A stretch of DNA of 64,000 bases, taken from the NCBI GenBank assembly GCA_930367205.1, contig OV884014.1:118737768-118801767 (forward strand), given 5' to 3'. This document shows, in pieces, positions 1-13,011 of this stretch. This DNA is from Acanthosoma haemorrhoidale (lineage: Eukaryota > Arthropoda > Insecta > Hemiptera > Acanthosomatidae). The translations under genes and the position numbers were made by a program. The notes beneath the pieces are model-generated. The model was not told where the DNA came from. It searched no databases and worked only from the letters and a program-made list of their open reading frames with translations. The stretch's first letter is position 1, and each line of letters begins with the position of its first letter.

Positions 1-95
1 AAGTCACGAGTGGATATAACATCAAATAATGCTAAATATGATTGTATAGTGTAGCATTGACACTCATTGTATCACGAGATACGATCGTATGATTG
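1..95. repeat. Representative family A monomer
   Basis: This is one 95-bp unit. Dyads in the common form of the monomer are: ACATCA-AA-TGATGT near the start; TATCACGTGATA, whose core is CACGTG; and, sharing its last three bases, ATACGATCGTAT, whose core is CGATCG. This particular copy is the CACGAG variant, which lacks the CACGTG dyad but keeps the CGATCG dyad. A typical copy is about 37% G+C (35 of 95 by hand count). The unit contains PvuI (CGATCG) and, in the common form, PmlI (CACGTG) recognition sequences, so genomic digests should give 95-bp ladders. I do not recognise the family by name. Confidence 0.95.
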
Positions 96-665
96 AAGTC
101 ACGAGTGAATATAACATCAAATGATGTTGAATATGATTGTATAATGTATCATTAGCACTCATTGTTTCACGTGATACGATCGTATGATTAAAGTTACAGG
201 TGAATATAACATCAAATGATGTCGATTATGATAGTGTACCGCATCATTGGCACTAATTATATCACGAGATACTATCGTATGATTGAAGTCACGAGTGAAT
301 ATAACATCAAATAATGCTAAATATGATTGTATAGTGTAGCATTGACACTCATTGTATCACGAGATACGATCGTATGATTGAAGTCACGAGTGAATATAAC
401 ATCAAATGATGTTGAATATGATTGTATAATGTATCATTAGCACTTATTGTTTCACGTGATACGATCGTATGATTAAAGTTAAGAGTGAAGATAACATGAA
501 ATGATGTTGAATATGATTGTATAATGTATCATTAGCACTCATTGTTTCACGTGATACGATCGTATGATTAAAGTTACAAGTGAATATAACATCAAATGAT
601 GTCGATTATAATAGTGTACCGCATCATTGGCACTCATTATATCACGTGATACTATCGTATGATTG

Positions 666-3600
666 AAGTCACGAGTGGATATAACATCAAATAATGCTAA
701 ATATGATTGTATAGTGTAGCATTGACACTCATTGTATCACGAGATACGATCGTATGATTGAAGTCACGAGTGAATATAACATCAAATGATGTTGAATATG
801 ATTGTATAATGTATCATTAGCACTCATTGTTTCACGTGATACGATCGTATGATTAAAGTTACAGGTGAATATAACATCAAATGATGTCGATTATGATAGT
901 GTACCGCATCATTGGCACTAATTATATCACGAGATACTATCGTATGATTGAAGTCACGAGTGAATATAACATCAAATGATGCTAAATATGATTGTATAGT
1001 GTATCATTAGCACTCATTGTTTCACGTGATACGATCGTATGATTAAAGTTACGAGTAAATATAACATCAAATGATGTCGAATATGATAATGTACCGTATC
1101 ATTAGCACTCATATCATCACGTGATACGATCGTATGATGAAAGTTACGAGTGAATATAACATCAAATGATGTTGAATATGATTGTATAATGAATCATTAG
1201 CACTCATTGTTTCACGTGATACGATCGTATGATTAAAGTTACAGTGAATATAACATCAAATGATGTCGAATATGATAATGTACCGTATCATTAGCACTCA
1301 TATCATCACGTGATACGATCGTATGATGAAAGTTACGATTGAATATAACATCAAATGATGTTGAATATGATTGTATAATGTATCATTAGCACTCATTGTT
1401 TCACGTGATACGATCGTATGATTAAAGTTATGAGTGAAGATAACATCAAATGATGTTGAATATGATTGTATAATGTATCATTAGCACTCATTGTATCACG
1501 AGATAAGATCGTATGATTGAAGTCACGAGTGAATATACTATAAAATGATGTCGATTATGATAGTGTACCACATCATTGGCACTCATTATATCACGTGATA
1601 CGATCGTATGATTGAAGTCACGAGTGAATATAATATCAAATGATGTCAATTATGATAGTGTTGCGTATCATAAGCACTCCTTGTTTCACGTGATACGATC
1701 GTATGATGAAAGTTACAAGTAAATATACTATTAAATGAGGTCGATTATGACAGTGTACCGTACCATTGGCACTCATAGTATCACGTGATACGATCGTATA
1801 ATTGAAGTCACGAATGAATATAACATCAAATGATGTCGATTATGATAGTGTACCGCATCATTAGCACACATTGTATCACGTGATACGATCGTATGATTAA
1901 AGTTACGAGTGAAGATAACATGAAATGATGTTGAATATGATTGTATAATGTATCATTAGCACTCATTGTTTCACGTGATACGATCGTATAATTAAAGTTA
2001 CGAGTAAATATAACATCAAATGATGTCGAATATGATAATGTACCGTATCATTAGCACTCATATTATCACGTGATACGATCGTATCATGAAAGTTACGAGT
2101 GAAGATAACATCAAATGATGTTGAATATGATTGTATAATGTATCATAAGCACTCATTGTATCACGTGATACGAGCGTATGATGAAAGTTACAAGTAAATA
2201 TACTATTAAATGATGTCGATTATGACAGTGTACCGTACCATTGGCACTCATAGTATCACGTGATACGATCGTATGATTAAAGTTACGAGTGAAGATAACA
2301 TGAAATGATGTTGAATATGATTGTATAATGTATCATTAGCACTCATTGTTTCACGTGATACGATCGTATAATTAAAGTTACAGGTGAATATAACATCAAA
2401 TGATGTGGATTATAATAGTGTACCGCATCATTGGCACTCAATATATCACGTGATACGATCGTATGATTGAAGTCACGAGTTAATATAACATCAAATGATG
2501 TCGATTATAATAGTGTACCGCATCATTGGCACTCATTATATCACGTGATACTATCGTATGATTGAAGTCACGAGTGAATATAACATCAAATGATGTCGAA
2601 TAGGATTGTATAGTATATCATTAGCACTTATTGTTTCACGTGATACGATCGTATGATTAAAGTTACGATTGGAGATACTAATAAATGATGTTGAATATAA
2701 TAGTGCACCATATCATTAGCACTTATTGTATCATGTGATGCGATCGTATGATTAAAGTTACAAGTGAATATAACATCAAATGATGTCGATTATAATAGTG
2801 TACCACATCATTGGCACTCATTATATCACGTGATACGATCGTATGATTGAAGTCACGAGTGAATATAATATCAAATGATGTCAATCATGATAGTGTTGCG
2901 TATCATAAGCACTCATTGTTTCACGTGATACGATCGTATGATTAAAGTTACGATTGGAGATACTAATAAATGATGTTGAATATAATAGTGCACCATATCA
3001 TTAGCACTTATTGTATCATGTGATGCGATCGTATGATTAAAGTTACAAGTGAATATAACATCAAATGATGTCGATTATAATAGTGTACCGCATCATTGGC
3101 ACTCATTATATCACGTGATACTATCGTATGATTGAAGTCACGAGTGGATATAACATCAAATAATGCTAAATATGATTGTATAGTGTAGCATTGACACTCA
3201 TTGTATCACGAGATACGATCGTATGATTGAAGTCACGAGTGAATATAACATCAAATGATGTTGAATATGATTGTATAATGTATCATTAGCACTCATTGTT
3301 TCACGTGATACGATCGTATGATTAAAGTTACAGGTGAATATAACATCAAATGATGTCGATTATGATAGTGTACCGCATCATTGGCACTAATTATATCACG
3401 AGATACTATCGTATGATTGAAGTCACGAGTGAATATAACATCAAATGATGCTAAATATGATTGTATAGTGTATCATTAGCACTCATTGTTTCACGTGATA
3501 CGATCGTATGATTAAAGTTACGAGTAAATATAACATCAAATGATGTCGAATATGATAATGTACCGTATCATTAGCACTCATATCATCACGTGATACGATC

Positions 3601-4274
3601 GTATGATGAAAGTTACGAGTGAATATAACATCAAATGATGTTGAATATGATTGTATAATGAATCATTAGCACTCATTGTATCACGTGATACGATCGTATG
3701 ATTAAAGTTACGAGTGAAGATAACATGAAATGATGTTGAATATGATTGTATAATGTATCATTAGCACTCATTGTTTCACGTGATACGATCGTATAATTAA
3801 AGTTACAGGTGAATATAACATCAAATGATGTGGATTATAATAGTGTACCGCATCATTGGCACTCATTATATCACGTGATACTATCGTATGATTGAAGTCA
3901 CGAGTGGATATAACATCAAATAATGCTAAATATGATTGTATAGTGTAGCATTGACACTCATTGTATCACGAGATACGATCGTATGATTGAAGTCACGAGT
4001 GAATATAACATCAAATGATGTTGAATATGATTGTATAATGTATCATTAGCACTTATTGTTTCACGTGATACGATCGTATGATTAAAGTTAAGAGTAAAGA
4101 TAACATGAAATGATGTTGAATATGATTGTATAATGTATCATTAGCACTCATTGTTTCACGTGATACGATCGTATGATTAAAGTTACAAGTGAATATAACA
4201 TCAAATGATGTCGATTATAATAGTGTACCGCATCATTGGCACTCATTATATCACGTGATACTATCGTATGATTG
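666..4274. repeat. A1 higher-order repeat, copy 1 (3,609 bp, 38 monomers)
   Basis: This is the first copy of the A1 HOR, anchored on the unit that reads GAGTGGATATAAC. It aligns with copy 2 at a constant offset of 3,609 bp: the one-base-short ACAGTGAATAT unit lies at 1241 and 4850, and the CGAGTTAATATAAC unit at 2471 and 6080. After about 2755 it has three extra monomers that copies 2 and 3 lack: a caagtgaat unit with accacatc, an ATAATATC unit with TTGCG, and a second CGATTGGAG unit. This accounts exactly for 3,609 - 3,324 = 285 bp. Confidence 0.85.
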
Positions 4275-7200
4275 AAGTCACGAGTGGATATAACATCAAA
4301 TAATGCTAAATATGATTGTATAGTGTAGCATTGACACTCATTGTATCACGAGATACGATCGTATGATTGAAGTCACGAGTGAATATAACATCAAATGATG
4401 TTGAATATGATTGTATAATGTATCATTAGCACTCATTGTTTCACGTGATACGATCGTATGATTAAAGTTACAGGTGAATATAACATCAAATGATGTCGAT
4501 TATGATAGTGTACCGCATCATTGGCACTCATTATATCACGAGATACTATCGTATGATTGAAGTCACGAGTGAATATAACATCAAATGATGCTAAATATGA
4601 TTGTATAGTGTATCATTAGCACTCATTGTTTCACGTGATACGATCGTATGATTAAAGTTACGAGTAAATATAACATCAAATGATGTCGAATATGATAATG
4701 TACCGTATCATTAGCACTCATATCATCACGTGATACGATCGTATGATGAAAGTTACGAGTGAATATAACATCAAATGATGTTGAATATGATTGTATAATG
4801 AATCATTAGCACTCATTGTTTCACGTGATACGATCGTATGATTAAAGTTACAGTGAATATAACATCAAATGATGTCGAATATGATAATGTACCGTATCAT
4901 TAGCACTCATATCATCACGTGATACGATCGTATGATGAAAGTTACGATTGAATATAACATCAAATGATGTTGAATATGATTGTATAATGTATCATTAGCA
5001 CTCATTGTTTCACGTGATACGATCGTATGATTAAAGTTATGAGTGAAGATAACATCAAATGATGTTGAATATGATTGTATAATGTATCATTAGCACTCAT
5101 TGTATCACGAGATAAGATCGTATGATTGAAGTCACGAGTGAATATACTATAAAATGATGTCGATTATGATAGTGTACCACATCATTGGCACTCATTATAT
5201 CACGTGATACGATCGTATGATTGAAGTCACGAGTGAATATAATATCAAATGATGTCAATTATGATAGTGTTGCGTATCATAAGCACTCCTTGTTTCACGT
5301 GATACGATCGTATGATGAAAGTTACAAGTAAATATACTATTAAATGATGTCGATTATGACAGTGTACCGTACCATTGGCACTCATAGTATCACGTGATAC
5401 GATCGTATAATTGAAGTCACGAATGAATATAACATCAAATGATGTCGATTATGATAGTGTACCGCATCATTAGCACACATTGTATCACGTGATACGATCG
5501 TATGATTAAAGTTACGAGTGAAGATAACATGAAATGATGTTGAATATGATTGTATAATGTATCATTAGCACTCATTGTTTCACGTGATACGATCGTATAA
5601 TTAAAGTTACGAGTAAATATAACATCAAATGATGTCGAATATGATAATGTACCGTATCATTAGCACTCATATTATCACGTGATACGATCGTATCATGAAA
5701 GTTACGAGTGAAGATAACATCAAATGATGTTGAATATGATTGTATAATGTATCATAAGCACTCATTGTATCACGTGATACGAGCGTATGATGAAAGTTAC
5801 AAGTAAATATACTATTAAATGATGTCGATTATGACAGTGTACCGTACCATTGGCACTCATAGTATCACGTGATACGATCGTATGATTAAAGTTACGAGTG
5901 AAGATAACATGAAATGATGTTGAATATGATTGTATAATGTATCATTAGCACTCATTGTTTCACGTGATACGATCGTATAATTAAAGTTACAGGTGAATAT
6001 AACATCAAATGATGTGGATTATAATAGTGTACCGCATCATTGGCACTCAATATATCACGTGATACGATCGTATGATTGAAGTCACGAGTTAATATAACAT
6101 CAAATAATGTTGAATATGATTGTATAATGTATCATTAGCACTCATTGTTTCACGTGATACGATCGTATGATTAAAGTTACAGGTGAATATAACATCAAAT
6201 GATGTCGAATAGGATTGTATAGTATATCATTAGCACTTATTGTTTCACGTGATACGATCGTATGATTAAAGTTACGATTGGAGATACTAATAAATGATGT
6301 TGAATATAATAGTGCACCATATCATTAGCACTTATTGTATCATGTGATGCGATCGTATGATTAAAGTTACAAGTGAATATAACATCAAATGATGTCGATT
6401 ATAATAGTGTACCGCATCATTGGCACTCATTATATCACGTGATACTATCGTATGATTGAAGTCACGAGTGGATATAACATCAAATAATGCTAAATATGAT
6501 TGTATAGTGTAGCATTGACACTCATTGTATCACGAGATACGATCGTATGATTGAAGTCACGAGTGAATATAACATCAAATGATGTTGAATATGATTGTAT
6601 AATGTATCATTAGCACTCATTGTTTCACGTGATACGATCGTATGATTAAAGTTACAGGTGAATATAACATCAAATGATGTCGATTATGATAGTGTACCGC
6701 ATCATTGGCACTAATTATATCACGAGATACTATCGTATGATTGAAGTCACGAGTGAATATAACATCAAATGATGCTAAATATGATTGTATAGTGTATCAT
6801 TAGCACTCATTGTTTCACGTGATACGATCGTATGATTAAAGTTACGAGTAAATATAACATCAAATGATGTCGAATATGATAATGTACCGTATCATTAGCA
6901 CTCATATCATCACGTGATACGATCGTATGATGAAAGTTACGAGTGAATATAACATCAAATGATGTTGAATATGATTGTATAATGAATCATTAGCACTCAT
7001 TGTATCACGTGATACGATCGTATGATTAAAGTTACGAGTGAAGATAACATGAAATGATGTTGAATATGATTGTATAATGTATCATTAGCACTCATTGTTT
7101 CACGTGATACGATCGTATAATTAAAGTTACAGGTGAATATAACATCAAATGATGTGGATTATAATAGTGTACCGCATCATTGGCACTCATTATATCACGT

Positions 7201-7598
7201 GATACTATCGTATGATTGAAGTCACGAGTGGATATAACATCAAATAATGCTAAATATGATTGTATAGTGTAGCATTGACACTCATTGTATCACGAGATAC
7301 GATCGTATGATTGAAGTCACGAGTGAATATAACATCAAATGATGTTGAATATGATTGTATAATGTATCATTAGCACTTATTGTTTCACGTGATACGATCG
7401 TATGATTAAAGTTAAGAGTAAAGATAACATGAAATGATGTTGAATATGATTGTATAATGTATCATTAGCACTCATTGTTTCACGTGATACGATCGTATGA
7501 TTAAAGTTACAAGTGAATATAACATCAAATGATGTCGATTATAATAGTGTACCGCATCATTGGCACTCATTATATCACGTGATACTATCGTATGATTG
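4275..7598. repeat. A1 higher-order repeat, copy 2 (3,324 bp, 35 monomers)
   Basis: This is a canonical HOR copy. Its three internal GAGTGGATATAAC anchor units start at 4275, 6459 and 7219, and the next copy begins at 7599. The spacings are 2,184, 760 and 380 bp. The total is 35 x 95 minus one base, because one monomer has the ACAGTGAATAT single-base deletion. Copy 3 shows the same spacings and the same deletion, so the deletion arose before the HOR was amplified. By eye the two copies differ at only a few bases; for example CACTCATTA near 4519 is CACTAATTA at the equivalent site in copy 3. Confidence 0.9.
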
Positions 7599-10500
7599 AA
7601 GTCACGAGTGGATATAACATCAAATAATGCTAAATATGATTGTATAGTGTAGCATTGACACTCATTGTATCACGAGATACGATCGTATGATTGAAGTCAC
7701 GAGTGAATATAACATCAAATGATGTTGAATATGATTGTATAATGTATCATTAGCACTCATTGTTTCACGTGATACGATCGTATGATTAAAGTTACAGGTG
7801 AATATAACATCAAATGATGTCGATTATGATAGTGTACCGCATCATTGGCACTAATTATATCACGAGATACTATCGTATGATTGAAGTCACGAGTGAATAT
7901 AACATCAAATGATGCTAAATATGATTGTATAGTGTATCATTAGCACTCATTGTTTCACGTGATACGATCGTATGATTAAAGTTACGAGTAAATATAACAT
8001 CAAATGATGTCGAATATGATAATGTACCGTATCATTAGCACTCATATCATCACGTGATACGATCGTATGATGAAAGTTACGAGTGAATATAACATCAAAT
8101 GATGTTGAATATGATTGTATAATGAATCATTAGCACTCATTGTTTCACGTGATACGATCGTATGATTAAAGTTACAGTGAATATAACATCAAATGATGTC
8201 GAATATGATAGTGTACCGTATCATTAGCACTCATATCATCACGTGATACGATCGTATGATGAAAGTTACGATTGAATATAACATCAAATGATGTTGAATA
8301 TGATTGTATAATGTATCATTAGCACTCATTGTTTCACGTGATACGATCGTATGATTAAAGTTATGAGTGAAGATAACATCAAATGATGTTGAATATGATT
8401 GTATAATGTATCATTAGCACTCATTGTATCACGAGATAAGATCGTATGATTGAAGTCACGAGTGAATATACTATAAAATGATGTCGATTATGATAGTGTA
8501 CCACATCATTGGCACTCATTATATCACGTGATACGATCGTATGATTGAAGTCACGAGTGAATATAATATCAAATGATGTCAATTATGATAGTGTTGCGTA
8601 TCATAAGCACTCCTTGTTTCACGTGATACGATCGTATGATGAAAGTTACAAGTAAATATACTATTAAATGATGTCGATTATGACAGTGTACCGTACCATT
8701 GGCACTCATAGTATCACGTGATACGATCGTATAATTGAAGTCACGAATGAATATAACATCAAATGATGTCGATTATGATAGTGTACCGCATCATTAGCAC
8801 ACATTGTATCACGTGATACGATCGTATGATTAAAGTTACGAGTGAAGATAACATGAAATGATGTTGAATATGATTGTATAATGTATCATTAGCACTCATT
8901 GTTTCACGTGATACGATCGTATAATTAAAGTTACGAGTAAATATAACATCAAATGATGTCGAATATGATAATGTACCGTATCATTAGCACTCATATTATC
9001 ACGTGATACGATCGTATCATGAAAGTTACGAGTGAAGATAACATCAAATGATGTTGAATATGATTGTATAATGTATCATAAGCACTCATTGTATCACGTG
9101 ATACGAGCGTATGATGAAAGTTACAAGTAAATATACTATTAAATGATGTCGATTATGACAGTGTACCGTACCATTGGCACTCATAGTATCACGTGATACG
9201 ATCGTATGATTAAAGTTACGAGTGAAGATAACATGAAATGATGTTGAATATGATTGTATAATGTATCATTAGCACTCATTGTTTCACGTGATACGATCGT
9301 ATAATTAAAGTTACAGGTGAATATAACATCAAATGATGTGGATTATAATAGTGTACCGCATCATTGGCACTCAATATATCACGTGATACGATCGTATGAT
9401 TGAAGTCACGAGTTAATATAACATCAAATAATGTTGAATATGATTGTATAATGTATCATTAGCACTCATTGTTTCACGTGATACGATCGTATGATTAAAG
9501 TTACAGGTGAATATAACATCAAATGATGTCGAATAGGATTGTATAGTATATCATTAGCACTTATTGTTTCACGTGATACGATCGTATGATTAAAGTTACG
9601 ATTGGAGATACTAATAAATGATGTTGAATATAATAGTGCACCATATCATTAGCACTTATTGTATCATGTGATGCGATCGTATGATTAAAGTTACAAGTGA
9701 ATATAACATCAAATGATGTCGATTATAATAGTGTACCGCATCATTGGCACTCATTATATCACGTGAAACTATCGTATGATTGAAGTCACGAGTGGATATA
9801 ACATCAAATAATGCTAAATATGATTGTATAGTGTAGCATTGACACTCATTGTATCACGAGATACGATCGTATGATTGAAGTCACGAGTGAATATAACATC
9901 AAATGATGTTGAATATGATTGTATAATGTATCATTAGCACTCATTGTTTCACGTGATACGATCGTATGATTAAAGTTACAGGTGAATATAACATCAAATG
10001 ATGTCGATTATGATAGTGTACCGCATCATTGGCACTAATTATATCACGAGATACTATCGTATGATTGAAGTCACGAGTGAATATAACATCAAATGATGCT
10101 AAATATGATTGTATAGTGTATCATTAGCACTCATTGTTTCACGTGATACGATCGTATGATTAAAGTTACGAGTAAATATAACATCAAATGATGTCGAATA
10201 TGATAATGTACCGTATCATTAGCACTCATATCATCACGTGATACGATCGTATGATGAAAGTTACGAGTGAATATAACATCAAATGATGTTGAATATGATT
10301 GTATAATGAATCATTAGCACTCATTGTATCACGTGATACGATCGTATGATTAAAGTTACGAGTGAAGATAACATGAAATGATGTTGAATATGATTGTATA
10401 ATGTATCATTAGCACTCATTGTTTCACGTGATACGATCGTATAATTAAAGTTACAGGTGAATATAACATCAAATGATGTGGATTATAATAGTGTACCGCA

Positions 10501-10922
10501 TCATTGGCACTCATTATATCACGTGATACTATCGTATGATTGAAGTCACGAGTGGATATAACATCAAATAATGCTAAATATGATTGTATAGTGTAGCATT
10601 GACACTCATTGTATCACGAGATACGATCGTATGATTGAAGTCACGAGTGAATATAACATCAAATGATGTTGAATATGATTGTATAATGTATCATTAGCAC
10701 TCATTGTTTCACGTGATACGATCGTATGATTAAAGTTACGAGTGAAGATAACATGAAATGATGTTGAATATGATTGTATAATGTATCATTAGCACTCATT
10801 GTTTCACGTGATACGATCGTATGATTAAAGTTACAAGTGAATATAACATCAAATGATGTCGATTATAATAGTGTACCGCATCATTGGCACTCATTATATC
10901 ACGTGATACTATCGTATGATTG
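7599..10922. repeat. A1 higher-order repeat, copy 3 (3,324 bp, 35 monomers)
   Basis: Anchor units start at 7599, 9783 and 10543, with the same 2,184/760/380-bp spacing as copy 2, and copy 4 begins at 10923. It carries private base changes, such as ACGTGAAACTATCG near 9765 where other copies read ACGTGATACTATCG. The unit near 10738 reads ACGAGTGAAG where copies 1 and 2 read AAGAGTAAAG (or AAGAGTGAAG) at the equivalent site. Such private changes would allow the copy order to be tested with long reads. Confidence 0.9.
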
Positions 10923-13011
10923 AAGTCACGAGTGGATATAACATCAAATAATGCTAAATATGATTGTATAGTGTAGCATTGACACTCATTGTATCACGAG
11001 ATACGATCGTATGATTGAAGTCACGAGTGAATATAACATCAAATGATGTTGAATATGATTGTATAATGTATCATTAGCACTCATTGTTTCACGTGATACG
11101 ATCGTATGATTAAAGTTACAGGTGAATATAACATCAAATGATGTCGATTATGATAGTGTACCGCATCATTGGCACTAATTATATCACGAGATACTATCGT
11201 ATGATTGAAGTCACGAGTGAATATAACATCAAATGATGCTAAATATGATTGTATAGTGTATCATTAGCACTCATTGTTTCACGTGATACGATCGTATGAT
11301 TAAAGTTACGAGTAAATATAACATCAAATGATGTCGAATATGATAATGTACCGTATCATTAGCACTCATATCATCACGTGATACGATCGTATGATGAAAG
11401 TTACGAGTGAATATAACATCAAATGATGTTGAATATGATTGTATAATGAATCATTAGCACTCATTGTTTCACGTGATACGATCGTATGATTAAAGTTACA
11501 GTGAATATAACATCAAATGATGTCGAATATGATAATGTACCGTATCATTAGCACTCATATCATCACGTGATACGATCGTATGATGAAAGTTACGAGTGAA
11601 TATAACATCAAATGATGTTGAATATGATTGTATAATGTATCATTAGCACTCATTGTTTCACGTGATACGATCGTATGATTAAAGTTATGAGTGAAGATAA
11701 CATCAAATGATGTTGAATATGATTGTATAATGTATCATTAGCACTCATTGTATCACGAGATAAGATCGTATGATTGAAGTCACGAGTGAATATACTATAA
11801 AATGATGTCGATTATGATAGTGTACCACATCATTGGCACTCATTATATCACGTGATACGATCGTATGATTGAAGTCACGAGTGAATATAATATCAAATGA
11901 TGTCAATTATGATAGTGTTGCGTATCATAAGCACTCCTTGTTTCACGTGATACGATCGTATGATGAAAGTTACAAGTAAATATACTATTAAATGATGTCG
12001 ATTATGACAGTGTACCGTACCATTGGCACTCATAGTATCACGTGATACGATCGTATAATTGAAGTCACGAATGAATATAACATCAAATGATGTCGATTAT
12101 GATAGTGTACCGCATCATTAGCACACATTGTATCACGTGATACGATCGTATGATTAAAGTTACGAGTGAAGATAACATGAAATGATGTTGAATATGATTG
12201 TATAATGTATCATTAGCACTCATTGTTTCACGTGATACGATCGTATAATTAAAGTTACAGGTGAATAAAACATCAAATGATGTGGATTATAATAGTGTAC
12301 CGCATCATTGGCACTCAATATATCACGTGATACGATTGAATGATTGAAGTCACGAGTGAATATAACATCAAATAATGTTGAATATGATTGTATAATGTAT
12401 CATTAGCACTCATTGTTTCACGTGATACGATCGTATGATTAAAGTTACAGGTGAATATAACATCAAATGATGTCGAATAGGATTGTATAGTATATCATTA
12501 GCACTTATTGTTTCACGTGATACGATCGTATGATTAAAGTTACGATTGGAGATACTAATAAATGATGTTGAATATAATAGTGCACCATATCATTAGCACT
12601 TATTGTATCATGTGATGCGATCGTATGATTAAAGTTACAAGTGAATATAACATCAAATGATGTCGATTATAATAGTGTACCACATCATTGGCACTCATTA
12701 TATCACGTGATACGATCGTATGATTGAAGTCACGAGTGAATATAATATTAAATGATGTCAATTATGATAGTGTTGCGTATCATAAGCACTCATTGTTTCA
12801 CGTGATACGATCGTATGATTAAAGTTACGATTGGAGATACTAATAAATGATGTTGAATATAATAGTGCACCATATCATTAGCACTTATTGTATCATGTGA
12901 TGCGATCGTATGATTAAAGTTACAAGTGAATATAACATCAAATGATGTCGATTATAATAGTGTACCGCATCATTGGCACTCATTATATCGCGTGATACTA
13001 TCGTATGATTG
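10923..13011. repeat. A1 higher-order repeat, copy 4, rearranged (2,089 bp between anchors)
   Basis: This copy follows copies 2 and 3 until about 12240. It then jumps, missing about four monomers present at the equivalent place in copy 2 (about 5605-5985). Further on it carries the same three-monomer segment seen in copy 1 (near 12635-12920). The arithmetic fits: 2,184 - 380 + 285 = 2,089 bp. The unit near 12333 reads CGATTGAATG, a damaged CGATCG dyad. It marks the transition from the homogenised HOR to the irregular right end of A1. Confidence 0.8.
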
